Source: Streptomyces fodineus
Lineage (GTDB): Bacteria; Actinomycetota; Actinomycetes; Streptomycetales; Streptomycetaceae
Assembly (NCBI RefSeq): GCF_001735805.1
Contig: NZ_CP017248.1
Location: 6,200,001-6,264,000, forward strand
Length of the DNA: 64,000 nt
Direction: 5' to 3'
Made by a program: the position numbers and the translations under genes. The stretch's first letter is position 1, and the number at the start of each line of letters is the position of its first letter. This document shows, one piece after another, positions 7,461 to 17,264 of the stretch. Below the pieces are notes generated by a model that was not told the DNA's origin, searched no databases, and saw only the letters and a list, made by a program, of their open reading frames with translations.

Positions 7461-10400
7461 GTGGCAGCGCAACGGGGATGGGCACGACGGCTGGCGGCAT
7501 ACGCCTGGCGGTATCCGAAGGACGTCGTCCTCGCCCTCGGCTCCTCCCTCGCCGGCATGGCCGTCATGGCCGTCGTACCCCTGATCACCAAGGTGATCAT
7601 CGACGACGTGATCGGGAACCACACCCGCTCCATGGCCCCCTGGGCCGGCGCCCTGATCGGCGCGGCCCTCCTCGTCTACGTCCTCACCTACATTCGCCGC
7701 TACTACGGCGGCCGTCTCGCCCTCGACGTCCAGCACGACCTGCGGACCGAGATGTACGGCACGATCACCCGCCTCGACGGCCGCCGCCAGGACGAGCTGT
7801 CCACGGGGCAGGTCGTCGGCCGGGCCACCAGCGACCTCCAGCTGATCCAGGGCCTGCTCTTCATGCTCCCGATGACCATCGGGAACGTCCTGCTCTTCCT
7901 GATCTCGCTGGTGATCATGGCGTGGCTGTCGCTGCCGCTGACCCTGGTCGCGCTCGCCGTCGCGCCCGCGCTCGGCTGGATAGCCAGGCGCAGCCGCAGC
8001 AAGCTGCACCCCGCCACCTGGTACGCCCAGGCCCAGGCCGCCGCCGTCGCGGGCGTGGTCGACGGCGCGGTCAGCGGCGTACGCGTGGTGAAGGGCTTCG
8101 GGCAGGAGGAGCAGGAGACCGGCAAGCTCCGGGAGGTCGGGCGACGGCTGTTCGCGGGGCGCCTGCGCACGATACGGCTGAACAGCAAGTACACCCCCGC
8201 CCTCCAGGCCGTCCCGGCCCTCGGGCAGGTCGCGATGCTGGCGCTCGGCGGCTGGCTGGCCGTGCGCGGGCACATCACGCTCGGCACCTTCGTCGCCTTC
8301 TCCAGCTATCTCGCCCAGTTGGTCGGCCCGGTCCGGATGCTCGCGATGGTCCTCACGGTCGGCCAGCAGGCCCGGGCCGGCACCGAGCGCGTCCTGGAGC
8401 TGATCGACACCGAGCCGACGCTGAAGGAGGGCACGAAGACCCTCCCGGCCGACGCGCCCGCGACCGTCGAGTTCGACGACGTGTCCTTCGGGTACGACCG
8501 CGGCTCCCAGGTCCTGGACGGGCTGACCTTCGAGATCCGCCCGGGCGAGACCCTCGCCGTCGTCGGCTCCTCCGGCTCCGGCAAGTCCACCCTCTCCCTC
8601 CTGCTCCCGCGCTTCTACGACGTCACCCACGGCGCGGTCCTGATCGGCGGCCACGACGTCCGTGAGCTGACCCTGGACAGCCTGCGGGCCGCGATCGGGC
8701 TCGTCCCCGAGGACTCCTTCCTCTTCTCGGACACCGTGCGCAACAACATCGCGTACGGCCGTCCGGACGCCACCCAGGAGGAGATCGAGGCCGCTGCCCG
8801 CGCCGCCCAGGCGGATCGTTTCATCGCCGAGCTCCCCGAGGGCTACGACACCAAGGTCGGCGAGCAGGGCCTGACCCTCTCCGGCGGCCAGCGCCAGCGC
8901 ATCGCGCTCGCCCGCGCCCTGCTCACCGACCCGCGGCTGCTCGTCCTGGACGACGCCACCTCGGCCGTGGACGCCCGGGTCGAGCACGAGATCCACGAGG
9001 CCCTCAAGCACGTGATGGAGGGCCGTACCACCCTCCTCATCGCACACCGCCGCTCCACCCTGAACCTCGCCGACCGCATCGCCGTCCTCGACGGCGGCCG
9101 GCTCGCCGACCTCGGCACCCACGAGGAACTCCAGGAGCGCTCCGCCCTCTACCGCCGGCTGCTCACCGACCCCGACGAGCTGGGCGGGGTCTCCCCGGGG
9201 CGCGCCGAACCCGCCGTACCGCGGGAGGACACCTCCGTACGCGAGGAGCTGGACGCCGAGTTCGACGCCGAGCGGGGCGTGACCCCCAGGCTGTGGACCG
9301 GCGACCGGGAACCGAAGGACCAGGCGCTCTCCGGCACCCCGGCCACCCCGGAGCTGCTCGCCCAGGTGGACGCGCTGCCCCCGGCCACCGACACCCCCGA
9401 CGTCGACGAGGTCGGGGCGGTCCGCCGCGAGGACTCCTACGGCCTGCGCCGCCTGCTGCGCGGCTTCGGCGCGCCCCTGCTCCTCAGCCTGCTGCTGGTC
9501 GCCGTGGACGCGGGCGCGGGCCTGCTGCTGCCGGTGCTGATCCGGCACGGCATCGACGCGGGCGTGACCAGGATGGCCCTCGGCGCCATCTGGTCCGCGT
9601 CCCTGCTGGCCCTGCTCACCGTCCTCGTCCAGTGGGCCGCGCAGATCGGCGAGACCCGGATGACCGGCCGTACCGGCGAGCGGGTGCTGTACACGCTGCG
9701 GCTGAAGATCTTCGCGCAGCTCCAGCGGCTCGGGCTCGACTACTACGAGCGCGAGCTGACCGGCCGGATCATGACTCGCATGACAACCGACGTCGATGCC
9801 TTGTCGACGTTCCTCCAGACGGGTCTGGTCACGGCGTTCGTCTCGGTCGTCACGTTCTTCGGCATCATGGGCGTCCTGCTGGTGATCGACCTCCAGCTCG
9901 CGCTCGTGGTCTTCGCGACGCTGCCCCCGCTGATCGTCGCGACCTTCTTCTTCCGCCGGGCGAGCGTGAAGGCGTACGAACTCGCCCGGGAACGCGTGTC
10001 GTTGGTGAACGCCGACCTCCAGGAGTCGGTCGCCGGGCTGCGGATCGTGCAGGCCTTCCGGCGCGAGCGGGACGGCGGGCTGAGGTTCGCCGGGCGCAGC
10101 GACAGCTACCGCAGCGCCCGCATCCGCGGCCAGTGGCTGATATCCGTCTACTTCCCGTTCGTGCAGCTGCTGTCGTCGGTGGCGGCGGCGAGCGTGCTGA
10201 TCGCGGGAGCACACCGGATCGAGGCGGCGACCCTGACGACCGGCGCCCTGGTCGCCTACCTGCTCTACATCGACCTGTTCTTCGCGCCCGTCCAGCAGCT
10301 GTCCCAGGTATTCGACGGCTACCAGCAGGCCACGGTCTCCCTGGGCCGCATCCAGGAGCTGCTGCGCGAGCCGACGTCCACGAGGCCGGCGGACGAACCC

Positions 10401-11180
10401 CTCGAAGTGCTGTCCCTGCGCGGTGACATCGCCTTCGAGGACGTGCACTTCGCGTACGGCGCCGACGAGGAAGCCCTGACCGGCATCGAGCTGACGATCC
10501 CCGCCGGGCAGACGGTGGCGTTCGTCGGCGAGACGGGCGCCGGCAAGTCGACGCTCGTCAAGCTGGTCGCGCGTTTCTACGACCCCACCGCCGGCCGGGT
10601 CACGGTCGACGGCACGGATCTGCGCACCCTGGACCTGACCTCGTACCGGCACCGCCTCGGGGTCGTCCCGCAGGAGGCGTACCTGTTCCCCGGTACCGTC
10701 CGGGACGCCATCGCCTACGGCCGCCCCGACGCCACCGACGCCGAGGTGGAGGCGGCGGCGCGGGCGGTCGGCGCGCACGAGATGATCGCCACGCTGGAGG
10801 GCGGCTACCTGCACGAGGTCGCCGAGCGCGGGCGCAACCTCTCGGCCGGCCAGCGCCAGCTGATCGCGCTCGCCCGCGCCGAACTGGTCGACCCCGACAT
10901 CCTGCTCCTCGACGAGGCGACGGCCGCCCTGGACCTGGCCACGGAGGCCCAGGTCAACCAAGCCACCGACCGCCTGGCGGGCCGTCGTACGACGCTGGTG
11001 GTCGCCCATCGCCTCACCACGGCGGCCCGTGCGGACCGGGTGGTGGTGATGGACCACGGCCGGGTCGCGGAGGACGGCACCCACGACGAACTCCTCGCCC
11101 GCGACGGCCGCTACGCCGAGCTGTGGCGCACGTTCGTCGGCCGCCCCGAACCGGAGGAGCCGGTCACCGCCGCCCGCTGA
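7461..11180 (+). CDS. Fused two-half ABC exporter (TMD-NBD-TMD-NBD)
   Basis: At 1239 residues this is two complete ABC exporter half-transporters in one chain. Half 1 has six membrane helices (about 15-310), Walker A GSSGSGKS (about 369), signature LSGGQ and Walker B VLDD, where the catalytic Glu is Asp. Half 2 has membrane helices (about 660-960), Walker A GETGAGKS (about 1023), LSAGQ and a canonical LLLDEA. The asymmetric site is typical of heterodimeric exporters of the TM287/288 or BmrCD kind, which export drugs or lipids. I chose GTG at 7461, eight bases after AGGGAGG; the frame extends 14 codons further up. A highly charged linker of about 100 residues joins the halves. The substrate is unknown. 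Confidence 0.93.
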   Translation: MAAQRGWARRLAAYAWRYPKDVVLALGSSLAGMAVMAVVPLITKVIIDDVIGNHTRSMAPWAGALIGAALLVYVLTYIRRYYGGRLALDVQHDLRTEMYGTITRLDGRRQDELSTGQVVGRATSDLQLIQGLLFMLPMTIGNVLLFLISLVIMAWLSLPLTLVALAVAPALGWIARRSRSKLHPATWYAQAQAAAVAGVVDGAVSGVRVVKGFGQEEQETGKLREVGRRLFAGRLRTIRLNSKYTPALQAVPALGQVAMLALGGWLAVRGHITLGTFVAFSSYLAQLVGPVRMLAMVLTVGQQARAGTERVLELIDTEPTLKEGTKTLPADAPATVEFDDVSFGYDRGSQVLDGLTFEIRPGETLAVVGSSGSGKSTLSLLLPRFYDVTHGAVLIGGHDVRELTLDSLRAAIGLVPEDSFLFSDTVRNNIAYGRPDATQEEIEAAARAAQADRFIAELPEGYDTKVGEQGLTLSGGQRQRIALARALLTDPRLLVLDDATSAVDARVEHEIHEALKHVMEGRTTLLIAHRRSTLNLADRIAVLDGGRLADLGTHEELQERSALYRRLLTDPDELGGVSPGRAEPAVPREDTSVREELDAEFDAERGVTPRLWTGDREPKDQALSGTPATPELLAQVDALPPATDTPDVDEVGAVRREDSYGLRRLLRGFGAPLLLSLLLVAVDAGAGLLLPVLIRHGIDAGVTRMALGAIWSASLLALLTVLVQWAAQIGETRMTGRTGERVLYTLRLKIFAQLQRLGLDYYERELTGRIMTRMTTDVDALSTFLQTGLVTAFVSVVTFFGIMGVLLVIDLQLALVVFATLPPLIVATFFFRRASVKAYELARERVSLVNADLQESVAGLRIVQAFRRERDGGLRFAGRSDSYRSARIRGQWLISVYFPFVQLLSSVAAASVLIAGAHRIEAATLTTGALVAYLLYIDLFFAPVQQLSQVFDGYQQATVSLGRIQELLREPTSTRPADEPLEVLSLRGDIAFEDVHFAYGADEEALTGIELTIPAGQTVAFVGETGAGKSTLVKLVARFYDPTAGRVTVDGTDLRTLDLTSYRHRLGVVPQEAYLFPGTVRDAIAYGRPDATDAEVEAAARAVGAHEMIATLEGGYLHEVAERGRNLSAGQRQLIALARAELVDPDILLLDEATAALDLATEAQVNQATDRLAGRRTTLVVAHRLTTAARADRVVVMDHGRVAEDGTHDELLARDGRYAELWRTFVGRPEPEEPVTAAR

Positions 11181-11297
11181 GACCCCCCTGCCGACGCGTC
11201 CCGCTGACGGTCGTGCAACCATCCGACATACGTCGTGCGTCCGTACAGCTGTACGGCAACGGGGGTGTGCGCACGACCCATTAGGGGGAGGACGACA

Positions 11298-11693
11298 GTG
11301 GACAGTGGTGGGATACGCCGGCGTCTGGCGCTCGGTGCGGCCGTGCTGGCCGCGGCCGGCACGCTCGGTCTTGTGACGGCGGGCGCCGCCCAGGCGGACA
11401 CGGCCGGCGGCTGCGCGGGGCGCGAGGTGCGGACCCTGCCGTTCGGCACCGGGGTCACACACGTCTACAAGAACAACGGCTACGTCTGCGCCATCACCGT
11501 GGCCCGGCACCCGGGCCCCCCGCAGACGATGTCGGTCAGCGTCCAGGCCCGCGGCAACCGCGCGGTCGTCGACCAGGGCAGCTACCGGCACCTCGCGGGC
11601 CCGGTGACGGTCCACGCCGGCCACCGGTGTGTGTGGATCAAGGGCTCGGTGGGGCAGGCGCCGGGGGTCAGCTCGGGGTGGATCCTGTGCTGA
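11298..11693 (+). CDS. Small secreted protein, four cysteines
   Basis: A 131-residue exported protein starting at GTG 11298 after a perfect GGGGGAGG. A signal peptide with RRRLALGAAVLAAAG ends near residue 35 (AQADT). The mature domain of about 95 residues is beta-rich with four Cys (GGC, YVC, HRC and the terminal ILC), probably two disulfides. I do not recognise the family. It converges with the aroA-like gene, with 24 bp between the stops. Confidence 0.7.
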   Translation: MDSGGIRRRLALGAAVLAAAGTLGLVTAGAAQADTAGGCAGREVRTLPFGTGVTHVYKNNGYVCAITVARHPGPPQTMSVSVQARGNRAVVDQGSYRHLAGPVTVHAGHRCVWIKGSVGQAPGVSSGWILC

Positions 11694-11717
11694 GGGCCGA
11701 GCGGACCCGGCGTCCGG

Positions 11718-12962
11718 TCAGCTGACTTGCGACAGCCGCGCGAACGCCTCGTGGAACCCCGGAAACGTCTTGCGGACGCAGCCGGGGTCGTCGTACGACA
11801 GGCCGGGGGTGCGCAGGCCGGTCACCGCGAAGGACATCACGATGCGGTGGTCGCCGAAGGTCTTGATCCCGGTGCCGGGCTCGGGTGTGCCGGGCCGGAT
11901 CTCGATCCAGTCGGGGCCGGTCGCCACGGGCACGCCGAGCCGCCGGAGGTTGTCCGCGCAGGCCTGAAGGCGGTCGCACTCCTTCACCCGGGTGTTGGCC
12001 ACGTCCTCGATGCGGACCGGCCCCGAGGCGAGGGGCGCGATCGCGGCCAGCGTCGGCATGGTGTCGGAGATGTCCCGCATGTTCACGGTGAGCCCGCGCA
12101 GAACTCCCGTACCGCGTACGGTCGTCCGGTCGGCCGCGATCTCCACCTCGGCACCCATCCGCCGCAGCACCTCGACGAAACGCAGGTCGCCCTGGAGCGC
12201 GCCGGTGCCGAGGCCGGGCACGGTCACCTCGCGGCCCGGCGTGACGGCGGCCGCGGCGAAGAAGTAGCTCGCGGTGGAGGCGTCCGGCTCGATGGGGTAG
12301 GTGGTGGCCCGGTAGCCGCCCGGCGGGACGTCGTACACATCCCCGTCCCGCACCACCTCCACGCCGAACGCCCGCATCATCGCGAGCGTGATCTCCACGT
12401 ACGGCGCCGAGACCAGGTCGGTCACCCGGATCCTCAGGCCCGTGCGGGTCAGCGGGCCCAGCAGGAGCAGCGCGGTCAGGTACTGGGAGGACTGGCCCGC
12501 GTCCAGCACGACCTCGCCGCCCTCGACGCCCGCCGCCCGGACGGTGAGCGGATGGTGGCCCTCGGCCTCCTCGTGCCGCAGGTCGACGCCGAGGTCCCGT
12601 AGGGCGCGGGTGAGCGGGCCGAGGGGGCGGCGGCGCATCTGCGGGGAGGCGTCGAAGCGGTAGGTGCCGTGCCCGGCGGCGGCCAGGACCGGCAGGAAGC
12701 GGGCGGTGGTGGCACCGTCGCGGCAGTAGACGTCGGCCTCGGCGAGCGCGGGCCCCTGCGGGCGGCCGTCCACCTGCCAGGCCTCAGGGGTACGGCCCAC
12801 CCGGTAGCCGAGCCGGGTCAGGCCTTCGGCGAAGCCCTCGGTGTCGTCGGAGCGCAGGGGACGCCGCAGCGTGCTGACGCCGTCGGCGGCGGCCGCGAGG
12901 AAGAGTGCGCGGGCGGTGATGGACTTGGAACCGGGGATGTCGACTGCGGGCATGCCCGCCAT
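11718..12962 (-). CDS. aroA: EPSP synthase (3-phosphoshikimate 1-carboxyvinyltransferase)
   Basis: A 414-residue enzyme that joins shikimate-3-phosphate and phosphoenolpyruvate in the shikimate pathway. Diagnostic motifs are all present: PGSKS near residue 10 with the substrate Lys, DGATTARFLP, QSSQYLTALL, DASTASYFFA, ISDTMPTLA with the catalytic Asp, RVKECDRL (usually KETDRL), and FGDHRIVMSF. The start at ATG 12962 (or 12953) leaves the N-terminus about ten residues shorter than in E. coli AroA. Streptomyces usually carry a main aroA plus a divergent paralogue. The Cys in KECDRL and the short N-terminus suggest this may be the paralogue, but that is inference. Confidence 0.88.
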   Translation of the reverse strand: MAGMPAVDIPGSKSITARALFLAAAADGVSTLRRPLRSDDTEGFAEGLTRLGYRVGRTPEAWQVDGRPQGPALAEADVYCRDGATTARFLPVLAAAGHGTYRFDASPQMRRRPLGPLTRALRDLGVDLRHEEAEGHHPLTVRAAGVEGGEVVLDAGQSSQYLTALLLLGPLTRTGLRIRVTDLVSAPYVEITLAMMRAFGVEVVRDGDVYDVPPGGYRATTYPIEPDASTASYFFAAAAVTPGREVTVPGLGTGALQGDLRFVEVLRRMGAEVEIAADRTTVRGTGVLRGLTVNMRDISDTMPTLAAIAPLASGPVRIEDVANTRVKECDRLQACADNLRRLGVPVATGPDWIEIRPGTPEPGTGIKTFGDHRIVMSFAVTGLRTPGLSYDDPGCVRKTFPGFHEAFARLSQVS

Positions 12963-13294
12963 GATGGCCGTCCGGCAGCCCGCCGGGACGTACCGTCCAT
13001 GCACTGGACGGCCGGGCGGCACGGGAACCGTCCCGGGCCCGTGCCCGTCCAACGGCACGGCTGCCGGACGAGCCTTCGTGGTGCGGTGCCGGCCTTCACC
13101 CCTGGCCGCGAGCGCCGGCACACCCTCTCCACCGCACCCCGCCGGCAGTCCGCCGTCGTCGGCGCGCCCCCCTCAATGCGCCGACGACGGCCCCTCGGTG
13201 GTTACTGTGCATTCCCTTGACGGAAAGAAACTTCCCGGATATTGGTGACTCCTCGGAAGTTTCCTTCAGCGGTTCTCCTCTGGAAGGAGCGCAC
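12963..13294. other. Divergent intergenic region between aroA and the GH3 gene
   Basis: These 332 bases hold no convincing gene. The left two thirds is very GC-rich, without clear promoter motifs. The right end carries TTGACG at 13217-13222 as a possible -35 and the inverted repeat at 13227-13263, followed by the strong GGAAGGAG ribosome binding site at 13282-13289. Confidence 0.5.
13227..13263 (+). promoter_or_regulatory. Inverted repeat upstream of GH3 gene
   Basis: GAAACTTCC at 13227-13235 is perfectly repeated in inverted form as GGAAGTTTC at 13255-13263, with 19 bases between. It lies just downstream of TTGACG (13217-13222) and 31 bases before the GTG start. It could be an operator or an mRNA leader hairpin. 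It does not match the DasR consensus that often controls chitin/GlcNAc genes. Confidence 0.4.
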
Positions 13295-15148
13295 GTGCCC
13301 GATACCAGCACGGGAAGCGACACCAGCACGGGAAGCACCGGAAACGCCGCACGACCCTCCAGACGCGCCGTCCTCGCCGCGACCGCGGGCCTCACCGCCG
13401 CGCTGACCGTACCGGCGACCGCCCGTGCCGCCGCACCCGCCGACGAGCGCGGGCTGCGCGCGCTGATCTCCCGGATGACGCTCCAGGAGAAGGTCGGCCA
13501 GCTCTTCGTGATGCGGGTCTACGGCCACTCCGCCACCGCCCCCGACCAGGCCGACATCGACGCCAACCTCAAGGAGATCGGCGTCCGCACGGCCGCCGAG
13601 CTGATCGCGAAGTACCGCGTCGGCGGGATCATCTACTTCACCTGGGCCCACAACACCCGTGACCCGCACCAGATCGCCGACCTCTCCGACGGCATCCAGA
13701 AGGCCTCCCTGGACCAGCCGCGCGGCCTGCCGGTGCTCATCGCCACCGACCAGGAGCACGGCGCGGTCTGCCGGGTCGGCAAGCCCGCCACCCTCTTCCC
13801 CGGCGCGATGGCCCTCGGCGCCGGCGGCTCCCGCGCCGACGCGCACACCCTCGGCCGGATCTCCGGCGCCGAGCTGCGCGCGATGGGCATCAACCAGGAC
13901 TATTCCCCGGACGCCGACGTCAACGTCAACCCGGCCAACCCCATCATCGGCGTGCGGTCCTTCGGCGCCGACCCGGACGCGGTCGCCGCGCTGGTGGCCG
14001 CCGAGGTGAAGGGCTATCAGGCCTCCCGGGTCGCGGCGACCGCCAAGCACTTCCCGGGCCACGGCGACACGGCCACCGACAGCCACACCGGCTTCCCGGT
14101 CATCACCCACAGCCGGGAGCTGTGGGAGAAGCTGGACGCCGTGCCCTTCCGGGCCGCGGTCGCCGCGGGCATCGACTGCGTCATGAGCGCGCACATCCAG
14201 TTCCCGGCCCTGGACGACTCCGGCGACCCGGCCACCCTCTCCCAGCCGGTCCTCACCGGCATACTGCGCGGCGAACTCGGCTACGACGGGGTGGTGATCA
14301 CCGACTCCCTCGGGATGGAGGGCGTCCGCACCAAGTACGGCGACGACCGGGTACCGGTGCTCGCGCTGAAGGCCGGGGTCGACCAGCTGCTCAACCCGCC
14401 GTCCCTCGACGTGGCCTGGAACGCGGTGCTGAAGGCCGTCCAGGACGGCGAGCTGACCGAGTCCCGCCTGGACGAATCGATCCTGCGCATCCTGCGCCTG
14501 AAGTCCGGGCTCGGCCTCTTCGGTGACCCGCGCACCGACCGGTCGGGCGTCGACCGCACGGTGGGCACCAAGGCGCACCTGGCCGCCGCCGACAAGATCG
14601 CCGAGCGGACCACGACCCTGCTGGTCAACGAGGACCACGTGCTCCCCTTCTCCCCGCGCACCGAGCGCCGCGTGCTGGTCGTCGGCGCGGACCCGGCCTC
14701 CCCCTCCGGCACCACCGGCCCGCCCACCGCCGTCCTGGCCGCCGCCCTCACCGAGCTGGGCTTCACCGCCACGGCCCTGTCCACCGGCACCGCACCCTCC
14801 GCGGCGGCCATCGCCCAGGCCGTGGCGGCCGCGCAGGACGCGGACGCGGTGGTGGTGGCGACGTACAACGTCACGGCGGCCGACTCGCAACGCACGCTGG
14901 TGGAACAGCTGCTGCCGACGGGCAGACCCCTGGCCGCGCTGGCCATCCGCAACCCCTACGACGTGGCCCAATTCCCGTCCGTCAAGGCCTGCTTGGCGTC
15001 CTACGGCTGGACCGACGTCGAGGTACGCGCCGCCGCGCGGGTGATCGCCGGACGTGTGGCGCCGCGCGGCAGGCTGCCGGTGCCGGTGCAGCGGGCCGAC
15101 GATCCCACGCAGGTGCTGTACCCGATCGGGCACGGGCTGACGTACTAG
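13295..15148 (+). CDS. Secreted GH3 beta-N-acetylhexosaminidase
   Basis: A 617-residue family 3 glycoside hydrolase. GTG 13295 follows GGAAGGAG by five bases. A twin-arginine-type signal (PSRRAVLAATAGL, residues 21-33) implies export. The catalytic domain has the NagZ-type motif KHFPGHGDTATDSH at 251-264, which carries the His-Asp acid/base dyad specific to beta-N-acetylhexosaminidases, and the nucleophile D337 in VVITDSLGM. A C-terminal alpha/beta domain follows (VLVVGADP to GHGLTY). Likely role: release of GlcNAc from chitin oligomers or muropeptides outside the cell. The first residues hold a short DTSTGS duplication. Confidence 0.92.
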   Translation: MPDTSTGSDTSTGSTGNAARPSRRAVLAATAGLTAALTVPATARAAAPADERGLRALISRMTLQEKVGQLFVMRVYGHSATAPDQADIDANLKEIGVRTAAELIAKYRVGGIIYFTWAHNTRDPHQIADLSDGIQKASLDQPRGLPVLIATDQEHGAVCRVGKPATLFPGAMALGAGGSRADAHTLGRISGAELRAMGINQDYSPDADVNVNPANPIIGVRSFGADPDAVAALVAAEVKGYQASRVAATAKHFPGHGDTATDSHTGFPVITHSRELWEKLDAVPFRAAVAAGIDCVMSAHIQFPALDDSGDPATLSQPVLTGILRGELGYDGVVITDSLGMEGVRTKYGDDRVPVLALKAGVDQLLNPPSLDVAWNAVLKAVQDGELTESRLDESILRILRLKSGLGLFGDPRTDRSGVDRTVGTKAHLAAADKIAERTTTLLVNEDHVLPFSPRTERRVLVVGADPASPSGTTGPPTAVLAAALTELGFTATALSTGTAPSAAAIAQAVAAAQDADAVVVATYNVTAADSQRTLVEQLLPTGRPLAALAIRNPYDVAQFPSVKACLASYGWTDVEVRAAARVIAGRVAPRGRLPVPVQRADDPTQVLYPIGHGLTY

Positions 15149-15259
15149 TTGTACGCCACACACCGGGCGTAACACCCCCAACGGGCGGAAACCCTCCCGG
15201 ATCCCTGGCGTGACACCACCGTCAAGGGCCACGCTGGACGGGGGTGTCAGGGGGGTGCG

Positions 15260-15841
15260 ATGCGTGGGAAGGGTGCCGCAGGACTCGCGTGCCTGCTGCT
15301 GGCCGCCCTGCTGACCGGATGCCGGGGCCCGGCGGGTGCCCCCGTCGGCGACGCCCGCCCCACCCCGGTCACGACCGGCGGCTACGGCGCGGAGTTCCTC
15401 GCGGTCGGCGAGTGCAGCTCCTTCGGCACGACCAGCTTCACCGAGGTGCCCTGCGCGAGCGAGCGGGCGGCGGCCAGGGTCGTCGCCCGCTACGACGGTG
15501 CGGCCGCCGACGGCCCCCTGTGCCCGGCGACGACCGACTTCGTGCTGCACATCAGCGCCCAGGCGGCGATCCCCCCGGGCTACGCCTGCATGCGCGACCT
15601 GGAGCCCCCGCACCCCGGTGACCCCGGCGGCGGGGGCGGGCCGCGCACGATCCCGGGCGACTGCGTGTACACCTCCGGCGAGGGCCAGGTCCGCGAGACA
15701 CCGTGCGACGGCTCCGGCGGACACCGGCCCCAGTACCGGATCACCAGGGCGGCACCGACGCGGGAGGACTGCCCCGCGTCGACGGTGCTGTACGTCCAGC
15801 TGGGCGGGAGCAAGCCGGTGGGCTGCGCCCGGCGCGTGTGA
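15260..15841 (+). CDS. Putative secreted lipoprotein
   Basis: A 193-residue protein with a lipoprotein signal: a short hydrophobic core (GLACLLLAALLTG) and the lipobox LLTGC with Cys21 as the lipidation site. The mature part contains eight further Cys in pairs (GECSS/VPCASE, LCPA/YACM, GDCVY/TPCDG, EDCPA/VGCARRV), consistent with two similar disulfide-bonded subdomains separated by a Gly/Pro linker. This looks like an internal duplication. Family unrecognised. It converges with the S37 peptidase, with four bases between the stops. Confidence 0.7.
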   Translation: MRGKGAAGLACLLLAALLTGCRGPAGAPVGDARPTPVTTGGYGAEFLAVGECSSFGTTSFTEVPCASERAAARVVARYDGAAADGPLCPATTDFVLHISAQAAIPPGYACMRDLEPPHPGDPGGGGGPRTIPGDCVYTSGEGQVRETPCDGSGGHRPQYRITRAAPTREDCPASTVLYVQLGGSKPVGCARRV

Positions 15842-15845
15842 GCTG

Positions 15846-17264
15846 CTACGGCCTGAGCGCCGGCTCCCGCTCGGCATCCCGGACATCGAGCCCGGCGTCG
15901 AAGCGGGCCAAGGGCCTGGCCCGGGCGACGTCGGCCGAGGAGACCCCGGCCCACTGAAGGATGCGAGCCGTGGCGAGGGCCTTCTGGTCCGGCACCAGGC
16001 CGGCGACGTTCGCGCCGTGGTTCATACCGGGCGCCGTGAAGACGTACGAGTCACGGGCACCCGCGCCGAGCCGGAACCGCTCCGAACCCCAAGGGTCGTT
16101 CTGGCCGTACACGAAGAGCGTGTGCGCGGCGTGCCGCCGCACCCACGTGTCCACGTCCCGCATCGCGTACGGCTGGAAGCGCATCGGGATGGAGCGGGGC
16201 ACGAAGTTGCGCGGCGGCTGGTAGCCGTAGCGGATCAACTTCTTCTCGATGTACGGGAAATGGATGGTCGGCGAGCCCAGCTGGGTGCCGGCCTGGTAGT
16301 AGTACGGCGTGTACGACTCCAGCCCCTGGTCGGTGTACGCGGAGAAACCGGAGATGGTGTCGACCGAGTTCCAGATCTCCTCGTCGCTCGCCTTGGCCGC
16401 GTCCGCCGGGACGGTGGTGCAGTCCTTCAGCAGGCTGTACTGCCAAAAGCCCCACACATAGTCCAGGACGACCGCCTCGTACGCCTTGTCCAGGCCGCCG
16501 ATGGTGCCGAAGGTGTACCCCTTGCCGGCGGCGTACTGCGCATACCGCTTCTCCAGCGGCTGCCTGCGCACCAGCGCCTCCCGCTGGACGGCGTTCAGCC
16601 GGTCCCGGCACTCCTTGGTGCCGACGGTGGTGAAGAAGCGGTCGTAGGCCGAGTCCTCGTCGTTGACGACGTCGTTCGGGGCGACATAGGCCACCACGCC
16701 GTCCATGTCGTGCGGGTAGAACCGCTCGTAGTACGTCGCCGTCATCCCGCCCTTGGAGCCGCCGGTGGCGATCCAGTGGCCGCCGTAGACCGGTTTGAGG
16801 GCCTCGAACACACGGTGCTGGTCGCTCGCCGCCTGCCAGATGTCGAGCTTGGACCAGTCGGCGGGGTCGGGGCGGGACGGGGTGAAGAAGCGGTACTCCA
16901 GGGAGACCTGGTTGCCGTCCACGATCTGGGTGGGCTCGCGGCGCGAGGGGGTCGTGGAGACGTTGTAGCCGCTGGTGTAGAAGACCGTCGGGCGGCTGGT
17001 GTCCTTGTGCAGCACGGTGATCCGCTGCTGGAAGGTGCCGCGGTCCGGGTGGCGGTGGTCGATCGGCTGGGTGTAGTTCAGGACGAAGTACCGGTAGCCG
17101 GGGTACGGCTTCTCCTGGATCAGGCTCATGCCCGGTATGGCGAGCAGCTGGTCCTTGATGTCGGTGGGCCCGGACTGGGCGGCGGTGGCCGCGGCTGCCG
17201 TGCTCAGCGTGCCTATGAACACGGCGAGCGCCAGCAGCCATCTGAGCGCCTTGCGCATGCGCAC
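15846..17264 (-). CDS. Secreted S37-family tri/tetrapeptidyl aminopeptidase
   Basis: A 472-residue exported serine peptidase of the Streptomyces prolyl tri/tetrapeptidyl aminopeptidase type (peptidase family S37, alpha/beta hydrolase fold). The signal peptide runs to about residue 30. The nucleophile elbow is GGSKGG with Ser170. The acid is probably the Asp in YGQNDPWG and the base the His in PGMNHGAN. Such enzymes remove N-terminal peptides from secreted proteins or peptides, releasing them from pro-forms. The length fits the family. Confidence 0.88.
   Translation of the reverse strand: MRMRKALRWLLALAVFIGTLSTAAAATAAQSGPTDIKDQLLAIPGMSLIQEKPYPGYRYFVLNYTQPIDHRHPDRGTFQQRITVLHKDTSRPTVFYTSGYNVSTTPSRREPTQIVDGNQVSLEYRFFTPSRPDPADWSKLDIWQAASDQHRVFEALKPVYGGHWIATGGSKGGMTATYYERFYPHDMDGVVAYVAPNDVVNDEDSAYDRFFTTVGTKECRDRLNAVQREALVRRQPLEKRYAQYAAGKGYTFGTIGGLDKAYEAVVLDYVWGFWQYSLLKDCTTVPADAAKASDEEIWNSVDTISGFSAYTDQGLESYTPYYYQAGTQLGSPTIHFPYIEKKLIRYGYQPPRNFVPRSIPMRFQPYAMRDVDTWVRRHAAHTLFVYGQNDPWGSERFRLGAGARDSYVFTAPGMNHGANVAGLVPDQKALATARILQWAGVSSADVARARPLARFDAGLDVRDAEREPALRP

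Noticed and set aside
7185..11624. A 1479-codon minus-strand frame opposite the ABC exporter
   Set aside because: The opposite strand encodes perfect ABC motifs; this frame is a low-complexity shadow.
13202..15886. An 894-codon minus-strand frame opposite the GH3 gene
   Set aside because: It spans two genes and an intergenic gap and has shadow composition; the + strand has NagZ motifs and a proper ribosome binding site.
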